64,000 bases of DNA, taken from positions 4,531,001-4,595,000 of the forward strand of contig CP050293.1 in assembly GCA_014189435.1 (NCBI GenBank), read 5' to 3'. Positions within the stretch are counted from its first letter, which is position 1. Each line of letters starts with the position of its first letter. This DNA is from Mesorhizobium loti (GTDB taxonomy: Bacteria > Pseudomonadota > Alphaproteobacteria > Rhizobiales > Rhizobiaceae). This document shows, one piece after another, positions 1 to 8,765 of this stretch. The notes beneath the pieces are model-generated. The model ran no database searches, was not told the DNA's origin, and was given only the letters and a program-made list of their open reading frames with translations. Position numbers and translations under genes: made by a program.

Positions 1-359
1 GCGCCAATCTGCTCGATGAGCTGCACAAGCAGTATGTCGTGACCGCGCGCGCCAAAGGCCTCCATCCCTTCAAGGCGCTGGTCAAATATCCGCTGCGCAT
101 GGCGCTCAATTTCTTCATTTCCGACATTGGCTCCATCCTGCCGGCCATCATCTCCGGCGCCGAAATCACGGCGATCGTGCTGTCTTTGGAAACGACCGGG
201 CCGATGCTGATCAAGGCGCTGCAAAGCCAGGATATGTATCTGGCAGGGTCATTCCTGATGTTCCTCGCCTTCCTGACGGTCATCGGTGTCCTGATTTCCG
301 ACCTGGCGCTGGCGCTGCTTGATCCACGAATTCGTTTGCAGGGCGGCAGCACCAAATGA
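1..359 (+). CDS. Oligopeptide/dipeptide-type ABC transporter permease, OppB/DppB family (3' part only)
   Basis: This is the C-terminal part of an inner-membrane permease. The reading frame is already open at base 3 and its first residues read NLLDEL, QYVVTARAKGL, the conserved cytoplasmic EAA-type loop that contacts the ATPase in OppB/DppB permeases. After the loop come two membrane segments, and the protein ends in the usual LDPRIR tail of the family. The stop codon overlaps the next gene's start (ATGA), so the two permeases are translationally coupled. The N-terminal two thirds lie outside the window. The substrate cannot be read from the permease alone; peptides, opines and sugars are all known for this family. 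Confidence 0.93.
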   Translation, partial: ANLLDELHKQYVVTARAKGLHPFKALVKYPLRMALNFFISDIGSILPAIISGAEITAIVLSLETTGPMLIKALQSQDMYLAGSFLMFLAFLTVIGVLISDLALALLDPRIRLQGGSTK

Positions 360-1537
360 AGACGGATTCGCCGCTGCCCGCTCCGGGTGCTCCACTGCAA
401 CACTACGTTTCCAGCGCGCCTTTTGACCTGCAGTCGGTCGAGGCGATGACGCCGGAGCAGTCGAAGGCCTTTCAGGCGTCGCAGTTGCGGCTGATGTGGT
501 GGAAATTCCGGAAACACCGGCTTGCGCTTGTATCCGGCATATTCCTGGCGGTGCTGTATTTCGGGATACTGATCTCCGAGTTCCTGGCGCCCTACAATCT
601 ACACACGCGCAACATGGACTACATCTATTCGCCGCCGCAGCAGGTGCACCTGTTCCACAATGGCGAGTTCGTCGGGCCGTTCGTCTATGGCCGCCAGATG
701 ACGCTGGATATGGACACGCTCAAGCGGAACTACATCGAGAACCAGGACGATGTTCAGCGGCTCAGTTTCTTCTGCAAGGGCGACAGTTACCAGTTCTGGG
801 GCCTGATCGAAGGTGACAGGCATTTTGTCTGCCCTGCCGAAAACGGCCAGCTCTTTCTGGCCGGCACCGACAGGCTTGGGCGCGACGTGCTCTCGCGCAT
901 GATCTATGGCGCACGCATTTCACTGACAATCGGCCTCGTCGGCATCAGTTTCAGCTTCCTGCTCGGCATCGTCATCGGCGGACTGGCCGGCTATCACGGT
1001 GGTATCTTCGACCTGATCGTTCAACGAATAATCGAAGTTCTGCAATCGATTCCCAGCATCCCGCTATGGCTGGCCCTGGCGGCGATCATGCCGATAACCT
1101 GGAGTCCGATCCTGATCTATTTCGGCATCACCGTCATCCTCGGGTTGCTCGACTGGACCGGACTGGCGCGGGCCGTGCGTTCAAAGCTTCTGGCCTTGCG
1201 CGAGGAGGATTACGTTCTGGCCGCGCAGTTGATGGGCGCCGGGAGCAGCCGCATCATCAGGCGGCATCTCATTCCCGGCTTCATGTCGCATCTGATCGCG
1301 ACGGCGACGCTCTCCATTCCCGGCATGATCCTGGGCGAGACGGCGCTGAGCTTCCTCGGGCTGGGCCTGAGAGCGCCGATAACCAGCTGGGGCATCCTGC
1401 TCACCGAGGCGCGCAGCGTCAGCGTGATCGCGTTCTATCCGTGGCTGCTTTTGCCGATGCTCCCCGTCATTCTCGTCATCATGGCGTTCAACTTCCTCGG
1501 CGACGGCTTGCGGGACGCCGCTGACCCCTACAAGTGA
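356..1537 (+). CDS. Oligopeptide/dipeptide-type ABC transporter permease, OppC/DppC family
   Basis: This 393-aa inner-membrane permease is the partner of the upstream OppB-type protein. An N-terminal cytoplasmic stretch is followed by TM1 at about residues 56-78. A long periplasmic insert follows (about 80-170), then the family signature GTDRLGRDVLSR (about 170-181). The remaining membrane segments flank a loop with EEDYVLAAQLMGAGS and the closing SFLGLGL and SWG motifs. The ~90-residue insert, which contains two cysteines, makes it longer than a typical 280-300-aa OppC; a subset of alphaproteobacterial permeases has such an insert. No ATPase genes follow, so they lie upstream of the window or elsewhere. 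Confidence 0.93.
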   Translation: MKTDSPLPAPGAPLQHYVSSAPFDLQSVEAMTPEQSKAFQASQLRLMWWKFRKHRLALVSGIFLAVLYFGILISEFLAPYNLHTRNMDYIYSPPQQVHLFHNGEFVGPFVYGRQMTLDMDTLKRNYIENQDDVQRLSFFCKGDSYQFWGLIEGDRHFVCPAENGQLFLAGTDRLGRDVLSRMIYGARISLTIGLVGISFSFLLGIVIGGLAGYHGGIFDLIVQRIIEVLQSIPSIPLWLALAAIMPITWSPILIYFGITVILGLLDWTGLARAVRSKLLALREEDYVLAAQLMGAGSSRIIRRHLIPGFMSHLIATATLSIPGMILGETALSFLGLGLRAPITSWGILLTEARSVSVIAFYPWLLLPMLPVILVIMAFNFLGDGLRDAADPYK

Positions 1538-1729
1538 GATCGCTGTTCCCGCCGCGCCCGTGCCGCCGACTCACCCTGGATGATCCTTGCCGGCCGCCGG
1601 TTCGATCATTGCAGTGTTCATTGTTCGCCTCTATACGCGGCGAAACCCGATCGGGGTCTGACACGGGTATCAGCCCGAAAAACGCTCTGGTCGGGGCATC
1701 GCCGACTGCTTCAGGACGTACAATCGCAT

Positions 1730-2209
1730 ATGAGCCGCCTCGATAGCTTCATCCGCAGGATGACCGCACAGCGCGACATTCTCGATCTTGTCTGCGCCGA
1801 GGTGGCGAAGATGGAGGGGCCCGTGGTCGAGCTCGGCCTCGGCAATGGCCGGACGTTCCACCATCTGCGCGAGCGCCTGCCCGGACGCCGGATCGTAGCG
1901 TTCGACCGCGCACTTGCCGCACACGCCAGCTCAATTCCCGAAGCTGAAAACCTCGTGCTCGGCGAAATTCGCGAGACGGCGGAGAGGTTCATTGGCATCG
2001 ACGCCGCTCTTGTTCATGCCGACATCGGCACCGGCTATGAAGATCGTGATGCAGTGACCTCTACCTGGCTTCCCGATCTGATTGCGCGTCTGCTTCGCGT
2101 CGACGGCATCGCGGTCAGCGGCACGCCGCTCGACCACCCGCTGTTGCAACGCCTCCCGCCACCGCCTTCGGTATCAGCCGATCGTTATTTTATCTGCAGA
2201 CGCGTGTGA
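1730..2209 (+). CDS. Small class I SAM-dependent methyltransferase
   Basis: This 159-aa protein has a glycine-rich SAM-binding motif (VELGLGNGRTFHHL) at about residues 31-44, followed by an acidic end of strand 2 (VAFDR). It resembles the short alphaproteobacterial S-adenosylmethionine methyltransferase family Methyltransf_17. I chose ATG 1730 because the protein aligns from MSRLDSFIRRM. The frame is open back to 1580, but that upstream sequence is arginine-rich and not protein-like. The gene lies about 190 bases after the permease and runs convergent with the cyclase at 2231. The substrate is unknown. Confidence 0.75.
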   Translation: MSRLDSFIRRMTAQRDILDLVCAEVAKMEGPVVELGLGNGRTFHHLRERLPGRRIVAFDRALAAHASSIPEAENLVLGEIRETAERFIGIDAALVHADIGTGYEDRDAVTSTWLPDLIARLLRVDGIAVSGTPLDHPLLQRLPPPPSVSADRYFICRRV

Positions 2210-2230
2210 AAGCCGAGACGACCCAAGTCT

Positions 2231-3646
2231 TCAGGGGATCGTATAGACTGCTATCTCCCGCTCAATGCCGCGCAGCGAGACCTCGTGGGGCACGGGCGTC
2301 AGCGCGTTCCTGCGCAACAGGTCGGCGGTCAGATTGTCGTCGACCACCGCATTCGTGGCGAAGATCGCCTGTGCGTCGGCGAGGTTCTGGACCCGTGAAG
2401 CAATGTTGACCGTCTGGCCGAAATAGTCCTGTCGCTCGTTCATGGACACGGCGATGCAGGGGCCGGCATGGACTCCGATCTTGAGCACCAGATCCTCGCG
2501 CCCGCTCTTGTCGTTGAGCGCACGCATGGCATCGCGCATCCTGAGGGCCGCGGCAATCGCACGATCAGGGGTCGCGAAGGTCGCCATCACCGCATCACCG
2601 ATCGTCTTCACCACCGCGCCCGCCTCCGCCGCGACGATCTCGTGCAGAACCTGGAAATGCGCGCGTACAAGATCGAAGGCCGAAAGGTCGCCCACCCGCT
2701 CGTAAAGCGCGGTCGATCCGCGCAGGTCGGTGAACAGGAAGGTCAGGCTGGTGATCTTCAGGCGCTGGTTGATGTCGAGCGTGTCCGTGCGGTAGAGATC
2801 GCGGAATGTATGGTTTGTGAGCAGGCGCTTGGCGGTGAGGAAGGGCCGGCGTTTGCCCAGGAAATCATGCAATGCATGGCCGGCAATGAAGACCGTCGGC
2901 AGCACGCGGGTTTCGGTCCTGTTTTCCAGCGAAATGCGCAGCGGGCCAGGTTGCATCTCCAGCGTCTGGTTCTGGACATGGTCGCGGTCGAAGACCAAAG
3001 AGAGGCTTCGGCGCTCCTTTGTGGGTTCGCCCTTCCCGTCGATGAACTGCACTGAATGGGTGACCGGCTCGAAGACGATGACGAATTCGGATGGAAGCTG
3101 TATGGGCAGAACCGCCTTTTCACCGGGCGCGAGCTCGATATCTTCCAGCGTGAACGCTTCCAACGTTTTTGCGAAATCCTCGCCCGGCAGATCGACGCCG
3201 GACGCCCAGTAGATCTGGCGGAAATATTCCATCAACGGCAGTTCGTGTGGATTGTGGGCGGCAATCCTGCGTATTCGGGGACTGATGGTGAATGTCACCT
3301 CGACCATCTCGTCGAGGGTCGGCGAATAATCCTCGGAGCATAGCGCGCAGGTATATTCGTCCTTCTGCAGGGTTTTCAGCGTGGCGTTGGTGTCGAGCAC
3401 GCCGCCGCAGCCGGGGCACAGCACATTCCAGGAAATGTCGAAGATGCCCACCCGCGCCGCATGGAGGAAGGCGCCTATGGCGCGCTCCTCGTCGAGACCA
3501 TGCTTGCTGGCGAAGGCTGGCACATTGATGCGGCAAAGTTCGCGGTCCTTGCCCTCCGCGATGGTTTGCCGGATCGCGTCGATTGCCTGCGGATCGACAT
3601 CGGTCGATTGCCGCAGAAGCGAGAACAGATCCTGAGCTTCGTTCAT
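2231..3646 (-). CDS. Adenylate cyclase, class III, with N-terminal DUF5939-like domain
   Basis: This 471-aa cytoplasmic protein is predicted to make cAMP from ATP. The N-terminal ~290 residues form a domain with a putative metal knuckle (C77-x2-C80 and C100-x2-C103) of the DUF5939 type found before bacterial cyclases. The catalytic domain occupies about 300-440. It has both metal-binding aspartates (FTDLRGST and KTIGDAVMA), the transition-state Asn/Arg pair in GQTVNIASR, and the lysine that favours ATP (VVKTIGD). No membrane segment is visible. A paralogue at 12736-14238 shares the whole layout but carries an internal stop. The gene is transcribed alone, convergent with the methyltransferase. 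Confidence 0.9.
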   Translation of the reverse strand: MNEAQDLFSLLRQSTDVDPQAIDAIRQTIAEGKDRELCRINVPAFASKHGLDEERAIGAFLHAARVGIFDISWNVLCPGCGGVLDTNATLKTLQKDEYTCALCSEDYSPTLDEMVEVTFTISPRIRRIAAHNPHELPLMEYFRQIYWASGVDLPGEDFAKTLEAFTLEDIELAPGEKAVLPIQLPSEFVIVFEPVTHSVQFIDGKGEPTKERRSLSLVFDRDHVQNQTLEMQPGPLRISLENRTETRVLPTVFIAGHALHDFLGKRRPFLTAKRLLTNHTFRDLYRTDTLDINQRLKITSLTFLFTDLRGSTALYERVGDLSAFDLVRAHFQVLHEIVAAEAGAVVKTIGDAVMATFATPDRAIAAALRMRDAMRALNDKSGREDLVLKIGVHAGPCIAVSMNERQDYFGQTVNIASRVQNLADAQAIFATNAVVDDNLTADLLRRNALTPVPHEVSLRGIEREIAVYTIP

Positions 3647-3821
3647 CGTGCAGGCTCCGGAAAATGCGCCCCGAGGCGTGTTGGCTGGACCGGTCCTCGG
3701 CCCCAGCGCTCCATCCTACGTCGAAACGGATCGAACGGCCATTCGAATGGACAAGCCTGGTGACAGGTCAATTTCCATTCGGCGGATTTTCACCGGCCGC
3801 AAGCGACACTATGGTAGGCCC

Positions 3822-4676
3822 ATGGGGAATTCATCTTTGGGGCTTTCGCCCGTGCCGACACCCGACAACCCGCCATTTCCCGCGGCCCTGCGGCTTTTCT
3901 CGGCGGGGGTCATCATCGTCCTGATCGTCGGCGCCGGCCTGTTTTTCGCGCCGGCGCTGGTCAAGCCGCGCTGGCCCTGGCCCGTCACGCCATTCAGTGC
4001 CCGCTTCCTCGGCGGCTTTTACGCCGCCGAAATGGCGGTGATGGCGGCGCTCTTGTTCTGGAATCGCTGGTCGCCCGGCAGGCTGGTGCTGGTCATGGCC
4101 TTCATCTTCACCGTCATCGTGTCGGTGGTTTCGTTGATCAATCTCGGCTATTTCAACTTCGAACGAAAAGCTACCTGGCTCTGGTTCCTGGTCTATCTTG
4201 CCTCGGCTGCGGTATCCGGGCTGTTCCTGTGGCGGGCCAGGGCCGGTCCTTCAGCAAAAGGCGTGACCCTAAACCCCGCATGGCGCGGCTACATGTTGGT
4301 GGAAACGGCGATCCTCGGGCTCTATGGCGTCGGCCTGTTGCTGTTTCCCCTGATGGTCAGCAGCACCTGGCCATGGCCGGTCGATCCCTTCCACGCCCAG
4401 GTCTACAGCGCCATCTTCCTTGCCGGCGCGGGCGGCACATATCTCGTCTGGAATAGCGCGCCGCGCGAGGAGTTGCTGGTGCTAGGCCTGGCGCAGTTTC
4501 TGGTCGGCCTGCTTTCCATCCTAGGCCTCGTCATCACCGACGCCGCGGTGCACAAGATCGGCTGGACGGCGACCGGGACATTGTGCTGGCTCGCCCTTTT
4601 CGGCTGGATCGGCATCAGCGGCGCCTTCAAACTCTACGCCGCCTCCCGACATTTTGGTGCGCAACCGGGATCATAG
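3822..4676 (+). CDS. Integral membrane protein with two repeated halves, function unknown
   Basis: About 284 aa with roughly eight hydrophobic segments. The two halves look like an internal duplication. Each has a hydrophobic helix ending in a proline-containing stretch, then the motif W-P-W-P-V-x-P-F-x-A (KPRWPWPVTPFSA in the first half, SSTWPWPVDPFHA in the second), then two or three further helices. ATG 3822 is the first methionine that gives a sensible N-terminus; the ribosome site upstream is weak, and the frame itself is open further back. I recognise no enzymatic motif. It could be a transporter-like or sensory membrane protein. It stands between a divergent cyclase and the acetyltransferase. 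Confidence 0.7.
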   Translation: MGNSSLGLSPVPTPDNPPFPAALRLFSAGVIIVLIVGAGLFFAPALVKPRWPWPVTPFSARFLGGFYAAEMAVMAALLFWNRWSPGRLVLVMAFIFTVIVSVVSLINLGYFNFERKATWLWFLVYLASAAVSGLFLWRARAGPSAKGVTLNPAWRGYMLVETAILGLYGVGLLLFPLMVSSTWPWPVDPFHAQVYSAIFLAGAGGTYLVWNSAPREELLVLGLAQFLVGLLSILGLVITDAAVHKIGWTATGTLCWLALFGWIGISGAFKLYAASRHFGAQPGS

Positions 4677-4746
4677 GGTGCAGGGCTGGATTTTCAGGTG
4701 ACGTCCGGTGCATCGTGCCGGACCGATTGCCTTCGCCGGAAAAGCC

Positions 4747-5265
4747 ATGACCAGTACGCCATCCTCCGAAAAGATCCAGCCGCAACTCCGAGCCGTCCGG
4801 CCAAGCGATGCGGAGGCGCTTTGCGCCATCTTCAACATGCCGGGTTTCCGCTGGGGCACGCTCAGGATGCCGTTCGAAATGGTGGAGCAGGTGGAGCGGC
4901 GCATCGCCAAGTCCGGCCAGGAAACCACCTGGATCGTTGCCGAACTGGACGGCAAGGTCGTCGGCCATGGCAGCCTGGTCGTGCAAAGTTCGCCGCGCCG
5001 TTCGCATATAGGCGAGATCAATATCGGCCTTGACGATGGCTTTGTCGGCAAAGGTATCGGCTCTGCGATCCTTGGCGCGCTGCTTGACGTGGCCGACAAC
5101 TGGCGCGCCCTGAAGCGGGTCGAATTGAGCGTCTATGCCGACAACGAACCGGCCATCCGTCTCTACACCAGCCACGGCTTCGAGGTCGAAGGCCGGCATG
5201 TGAAGGCCGGTTTTACCGACGGGCAGTATCACGACCTCCTGAGCATGGCCCGGCTACGGTTCTGA
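4747..5265 (+). CDS. GNAT-family N-acetyltransferase
   Basis: This 172-aa acetyl-CoA-dependent acetyltransferase begins with LRAVRPSDAEALCAIF, the usual GNAT strand 1-helix 1 pattern. The acetyl-CoA pyrophosphate loop is visible in GFVGKGIGSAILGALLD, and the closing strand reads RVELSVYADNEPAIRLYTSHGFEVEG. That whole block is typical of the RimI/PhnO-like group. ATG 4747 is preferred; an upstream ATG at 4708 would add 13 residues outside the fold. The stop overlaps the next gene's start by one base (TGATG), so both are probably co-translated. The target amine is unknown. Confidence 0.88.
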   Translation: MTSTPSSEKIQPQLRAVRPSDAEALCAIFNMPGFRWGTLRMPFEMVEQVERRIAKSGQETTWIVAELDGKVVGHGSLVVQSSPRRSHIGEINIGLDDGFVGKGIGSAILGALLDVADNWRALKRVELSVYADNEPAIRLYTSHGFEVEGRHVKAGFTDGQYHDLLSMARLRF

Positions 5266-6644
5266 TGACCACGGTCTTTGGTCCAACCCCTAAGCCTCCG
5301 GTGGAAGTTCTGGCTGTGCTGTCGCTGCTCTGCCCGGAAGTCGTGCGTGACATCGAGCAGAACTGGAATGCACCGGTTTCCGAATATGCCCGCCATCTGT
5401 GGCGGCCGGTGGCAAGGCCGGCATCGGGCCCGTCGATCGCTGCCCGCTCGATCCTGCGCGACATCCTGCATCAGCGCCTTGGTTTGATCATGCAGCCTGA
5501 AGAGGTCGGCAAGGCCCTCGAAGAATTCGAGCACAGACCGGTGATCCAGTCCGGCCTGCACTGCCTGCTGCTGATGGACCGGATCACCTTCGATGCTCTC
5601 CTGCTTGCCTGGCTCGGTGCGGTCGAAAACGGGCTGTCGGCCTTCTTCGGCTTCATGGGAGCGACGATGACCATGGAGACCGTTGGCCGGGAGGGGCCGG
5701 GATGGCTCGATGTCGGCGACGACAAGGTCAACCTGTTTGGCATGGGGCGCCACAAACTGTGCCGCAAAAGCGTCTGCGCGGCCGGTCCCGTCACCCTCAA
5801 CAGGCGCGCGCTCGAAGCTGTGGGCAATGAGACGGACGCCGGCCGCTGGCTGGACACACTGCTCGCCAGCCAGGACAAGGTGTTTGCAACCGCCGCCGAT
5901 GCGCTGACAGAACTCAACGAAGACCTGGTCGCCGATTGGGATCGTTCCGGCATGGCCCTGCCGGTCTTCATCGACGATCGGCTCGCCGCTTCTGCAGTGG
6001 CGCGGCATCTGGAACATGACAGCAGCCTTCTTTCCAAGCTGCTCCTTGAGCCCGCAAGGCGCCAGCGTCTCGACCATGCCTTGCAAGAGGCCGCGTCGGG
6101 CCCATTTGGGAGGTTCCTGCCCAACGCCACGGCCTATTTCTGGGGCATCCGCGAGGAACGTGTGCGCAAGCTCGTCCTCGAGAACGGGCAGCTGATCGAG
6201 CCTGACCGGCCGCAAGGTCTTTCCATCCCGTTCGAGCGGCCGCATCTCAAGCAGGCACTGCTGGAGGGCGTGCTGTTGCCGAACTTGTTCCTGATGGTCC
6301 TCGTCCTTGCCATATTGCCGCGCGTGCGGATTGTGGGCGGCCTGAGACAGATTGGCTATGTGGCGCTTTTCCACTCGATCCTGCTGGCCGCGCTGGATGA
6401 AACCGCGCCGGAAGAGCGCGATCTGGCTGCGGAGCTGCAGGTTCGGGAAAATGCCTGGGGCATGCGGGTCATCGACGAAAAGATGTCGGTCCGCGAGCAG
6501 CTTGCCGGCCTGCCGGAAGGGGCGCTTTTCCCGGACCTGCTCCGGCAATACCGGTTGCGGACATTTGCCGAGACGACCGACGACCTGAAACTGGTTCGCG
6601 AAAACGCCCGATGGCGCAAGATAGGCCGCGCCTCCGGCCTCTGA
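5265..6644 (+). CDS. Conserved-looking hypothetical protein, 459 aa
   Basis: I do not recognise this protein. It is a long, composition-normal reading frame that overlaps the acetyltransferase stop by one base, which suggests a two-gene operon. The sequence looks mostly soluble and helical. One hydrophobic stretch near residues 335-355 (VLLPNLFLMVLVLAILPRV) could be a membrane helix or a buried core. No nucleotide-binding or metal motif stands out. The coupling hints that it may be the acetyltransferase's partner or substrate, but that is only context. It converges with the cyclase-TPR gene at 6660. Confidence 0.72.
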   Translation: MTTVFGPTPKPPVEVLAVLSLLCPEVVRDIEQNWNAPVSEYARHLWRPVARPASGPSIAARSILRDILHQRLGLIMQPEEVGKALEEFEHRPVIQSGLHCLLLMDRITFDALLLAWLGAVENGLSAFFGFMGATMTMETVGREGPGWLDVGDDKVNLFGMGRHKLCRKSVCAAGPVTLNRRALEAVGNETDAGRWLDTLLASQDKVFATAADALTELNEDLVADWDRSGMALPVFIDDRLAASAVARHLEHDSSLLSKLLLEPARRQRLDHALQEAASGPFGRFLPNATAYFWGIREERVRKLVLENGQLIEPDRPQGLSIPFERPHLKQALLEGVLLPNLFLMVLVLAILPRVRIVGGLRQIGYVALFHSILLAALDETAPEERDLAAELQVRENAWGMRVIDEKMSVREQLAGLPEGALFPDLLRQYRLRTFAETTDDLKLVRENARWRKIGRASGL

Positions 6645-6659
6645 TCCGGCCGCCACCGG

Positions 6660-8423
6660 TCATTGCACCACGCCGGCCTTGCGGAGGCCGTCGACCATGA
6701 GTTCGAAATCGGCAGGGTTCTTGTAAGGCAAGACTTTGCGACGGTATTCCAGCGAATAGTCGGGATTGACGCGAAGCACCTCCTGCCATGCCGCTCGGGC
6801 CTCCTCCAAACGGCCCAGATGGCCGTAGCTGGCGGCCAGAAGCGCGCGCGAGACGTCGGTGACAGCGTTGCGAGCCAGCCGTTGCAGCAAGAGGTCAACG
6901 GCCTCTTCGTACCTTCCCAGTTGAAACAACGCCAAAGCCTGGAAGTGCAGAACCACATCCGGAAAGTATGGGTTCAAGGTCTTTCCCCGGGCGAAACTCT
7001 CGAGGGCCTCCTCGGGTCTGCCTGAATAGTACAGCGTTTCGCCGCGGCAGACGTGCGCTTCGGCGAAGTTCGGATTGAGGGCCAGTGCGCGCTCGACCTC
7101 GTCGATGGCCTCGTCGTGCCGTCGTGTGTACAGCTTGGCTATCGCTAGCGCCCAGTGCGCCCAGGGATCGCTGTCATCCAGCGCTACCGCTCGCGCCGCG
7201 GCTTCTTCCGCTTGCGCCATCGATTCCGGCGGAGACGCACCCCACCTGTTCAGATAATCGATTCCGTGCGTGAGGGCGAGGAAAGCGTAGGCAGAGGCAA
7301 AGTTCGGGTCCAGCTCGGTGGCACGCTGCAAGAGCTCGCGGGCGGCGACGTTCGTGTCCTTCGTCAGCCGGTGCCACAGCTCCCGGCCCCGCATGAAACA
7401 GTCATACGCCTCAATGTTGCGCGAGTGCTCGGGCGCCCGCCGCTGACGGGCATCCTCAGTCAGGTTGAGCGCCAGCGCACCGACGATCTGCTGCGTCACG
7501 TCGTCCTGCACGGCGAATATATCGGTCAGGTCACGATCGAACCGCTCCGCCCAAAGATGGCCGCCCGAAATTGCATCGATGAGCTGCGCAGTGATGCGCA
7601 CCCTGTTGCCCGACTTGCGGACGCTGCCCTCGAGTACATGCCGCACGCCGAGCTTCGTGCCCACCTCCTGCACATGGACGTTCTGGCCCTTGAAGGTGAA
7701 CGACGAATTGCGCGCGATGACGAAGAGCTGCGACAGTTTGGACAGCGCCGTGATGATGTCTTCGGAGATGCCGTCGGCGAAGTAGTCCTGCTCGGCGTCA
7801 CCGCTCATGTTGGCGAATGGCAGGACGGCGATCGACAGCTTCGGCGGCGCTGCCGCAGCCGGCAGGCTCGCCGCGGGTTCCGGGGTCGCGGCCGCCGTGG
7901 TCCCGACTTGCAGCGAATACACCCGGATCGGCTCGGCGATGTTCTTGAGCTGCGTGCTGCCGAGATCGCTGACCGAGAGGTCGAGCCTCGCCTTGACCTG
8001 GCGATAGGCATCCTCGGACAGGCAGATGGCGCCGGGCGCCGCGACGCCCTCCAGACGCGAGGCGATGTTGACGCCGTCGCCCATCAGGTCGCCATCGCTT
8101 TCTTCGACCACATCCCCCAGATGGATGCCGATCCTGAACTCGATGCGGCGGTCCTGCGGCACGCCGGCATTGCGCTCGACCATGCCGTTCTGGATCTCAA
8201 CGGCGCAGCGCACGGCATCCACCACACTGCGGAACTCAACCAGCGCTCCGTCCCCGGTGCGCTTGATCACCCGCCCGTTGTGCACTGCGATGATCGGATC
8301 AATCAGGTCGCTGCGTAGTGCTCGCAACCTCGCCAAGGTGCGATCTTCGTCCGCGCTCGCGAGCCGGCTGTATCCGACCACATCTGCAGCCAGGATTGCG
8401 GCCAGCTTGCGGTTCTCACTCAT
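6660..8423 (-). CDS. Class III adenylate cyclase with TolB-like domain and TPR repeats
   Basis: This 587-aa protein has three parts. Residues about 8-175 are a class III cyclase with metal aspartates in LAADVVGYSRL and RTGDGALVEF, an ATP-type lysine (VIKRTGD) and GDGVNIASRLE. Residues about 205-320 match the TolB-like domain that follows such cyclases (SIAVLPFANMSGDAEQDYFADG). About 360-587 is a run of TPR repeats (ALDDSDPWAHWALAIAKLY, ALNPNFAEAHVCRGETLYY and others). This architecture is common and multi-copy in rhizobia. The product is predicted to be cAMP, with the TPRs binding an unknown partner. It is divergent from the cyclase gene at 8766. Confidence 0.92.
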   Translation of the reverse strand: MSENRKLAAILAADVVGYSRLASADEDRTLARLRALRSDLIDPIIAVHNGRVIKRTGDGALVEFRSVVDAVRCAVEIQNGMVERNAGVPQDRRIEFRIGIHLGDVVEESDGDLMGDGVNIASRLEGVAAPGAICLSEDAYRQVKARLDLSVSDLGSTQLKNIAEPIRVYSLQVGTTAAATPEPAASLPAAAAPPKLSIAVLPFANMSGDAEQDYFADGISEDIITALSKLSQLFVIARNSSFTFKGQNVHVQEVGTKLGVRHVLEGSVRKSGNRVRITAQLIDAISGGHLWAERFDRDLTDIFAVQDDVTQQIVGALALNLTEDARQRRAPEHSRNIEAYDCFMRGRELWHRLTKDTNVAARELLQRATELDPNFASAYAFLALTHGIDYLNRWGASPPESMAQAEEAAARAVALDDSDPWAHWALAIAKLYTRRHDEAIDEVERALALNPNFAEAHVCRGETLYYSGRPEEALESFARGKTLNPYFPDVVLHFQALALFQLGRYEEAVDLLLQRLARNAVTDVSRALLAASYGHLGRLEEARAAWQEVLRVNPDYSLEYRRKVLPYKNPADFELMVDGLRKAGVVQ

Positions 8424-8485
8424 GCGTCCATCTCCTTACCTCCACGATAGCAGGAAGGCAGCGGGTGGAGGGAACTTTCGCAAAC

Positions 8486-8503
8486 GACGGCCGCACGGCC
8501 GTC
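8486..8503. promoter_or_regulatory. 18-base inverted repeat, possible operator
   Basis: Two perfect 8-base arms (GACGGCCG and CGGCCGTC) are separated by CA. The site lies about 60 bases upstream of the minus-strand cyclase start. The symmetry suits a dimeric regulator, but GC-rich palindromes also arise by chance at this base composition. Confidence 0.35.
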
Positions 8504-8703
8504 CGAACCGGCAGCGCTCCGCCACCGGACCCCACGGATTGCCCATTTGCGCTGCCGCTTGCCGGTTGACGGCTATCGGTTCATCCTTGTGCATACCCTG
8601 GCCGTGAAGAGCGTGGCGAGATCACGCGTCATGGCCCCAAGAGCCGGATGATCTCAGGTCGAATCGACCTGAAATCTGAATCCGTCTCTAGGTCAAAGAG
8701 ATA

Positions 8704-8752
8704 GAGCATGATGTCGTCCGAAAACCGCTTCACACTTTTCGGCATCATGCTC
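8704..8752. repeat. Rhizobial-type intergenic palindromic repeat (copy 1)
   Basis: The element runs from GAGCATGATG to GGCATCATGCTC, its ends being inverted copies, with an inner CCGAAAACCG and CTTTTCGG pair. It can fold into a long hairpin. A related copy with the same outer words sits at 63305-63350. Both lie just upstream of a gene start. Confidence 0.65.
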
Positions 8753-8756
8753 GGGT

Positions 8757-8760
8757 GAGG
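8757..8760 (+). promoter_or_regulatory. Ribosome binding site deciding the start at 8766
   Basis: GAGG sits five bases before ATG 8766. The alternative in-frame GTG at 8760 overlaps this site, so the ATG is preferred. Confidence 0.55.
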
Positions 8761-8765
8761 TGTCC

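Larger units (their letters stand above)
8424..8765. other. Intergenic region between two divergent cyclase genes
   Basis: This 342-base spacer must hold the promoters of both flanking cyclase genes. I see no protein-like frame in it. It contains an 18-base GC-rich palindrome at 8486-8503 and, next to the plus-strand gene, a rhizobial-type intergenic palindrome at 8704-8752. A second pair of short complementary words (GGTCGAATCGACC) lies near 8656-8668. Confidence 0.6.

Noticed and set aside
5229..6656. A 475-codon minus-strand frame opposite the 459-aa hypothetical gene
   Set aside because: The plus frame is coupled to the acetyltransferase and has normal composition. The minus frame is rich in Arg, Gln and His with no motif, although I cannot fully exclude it because the plus protein is itself unrecognised.
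7155..8318. A 387-codon plus-strand frame opposite the cyclase-TolB-TPR gene
   Set aside because: The minus strand encodes three clearly recognised domains over the same bases.
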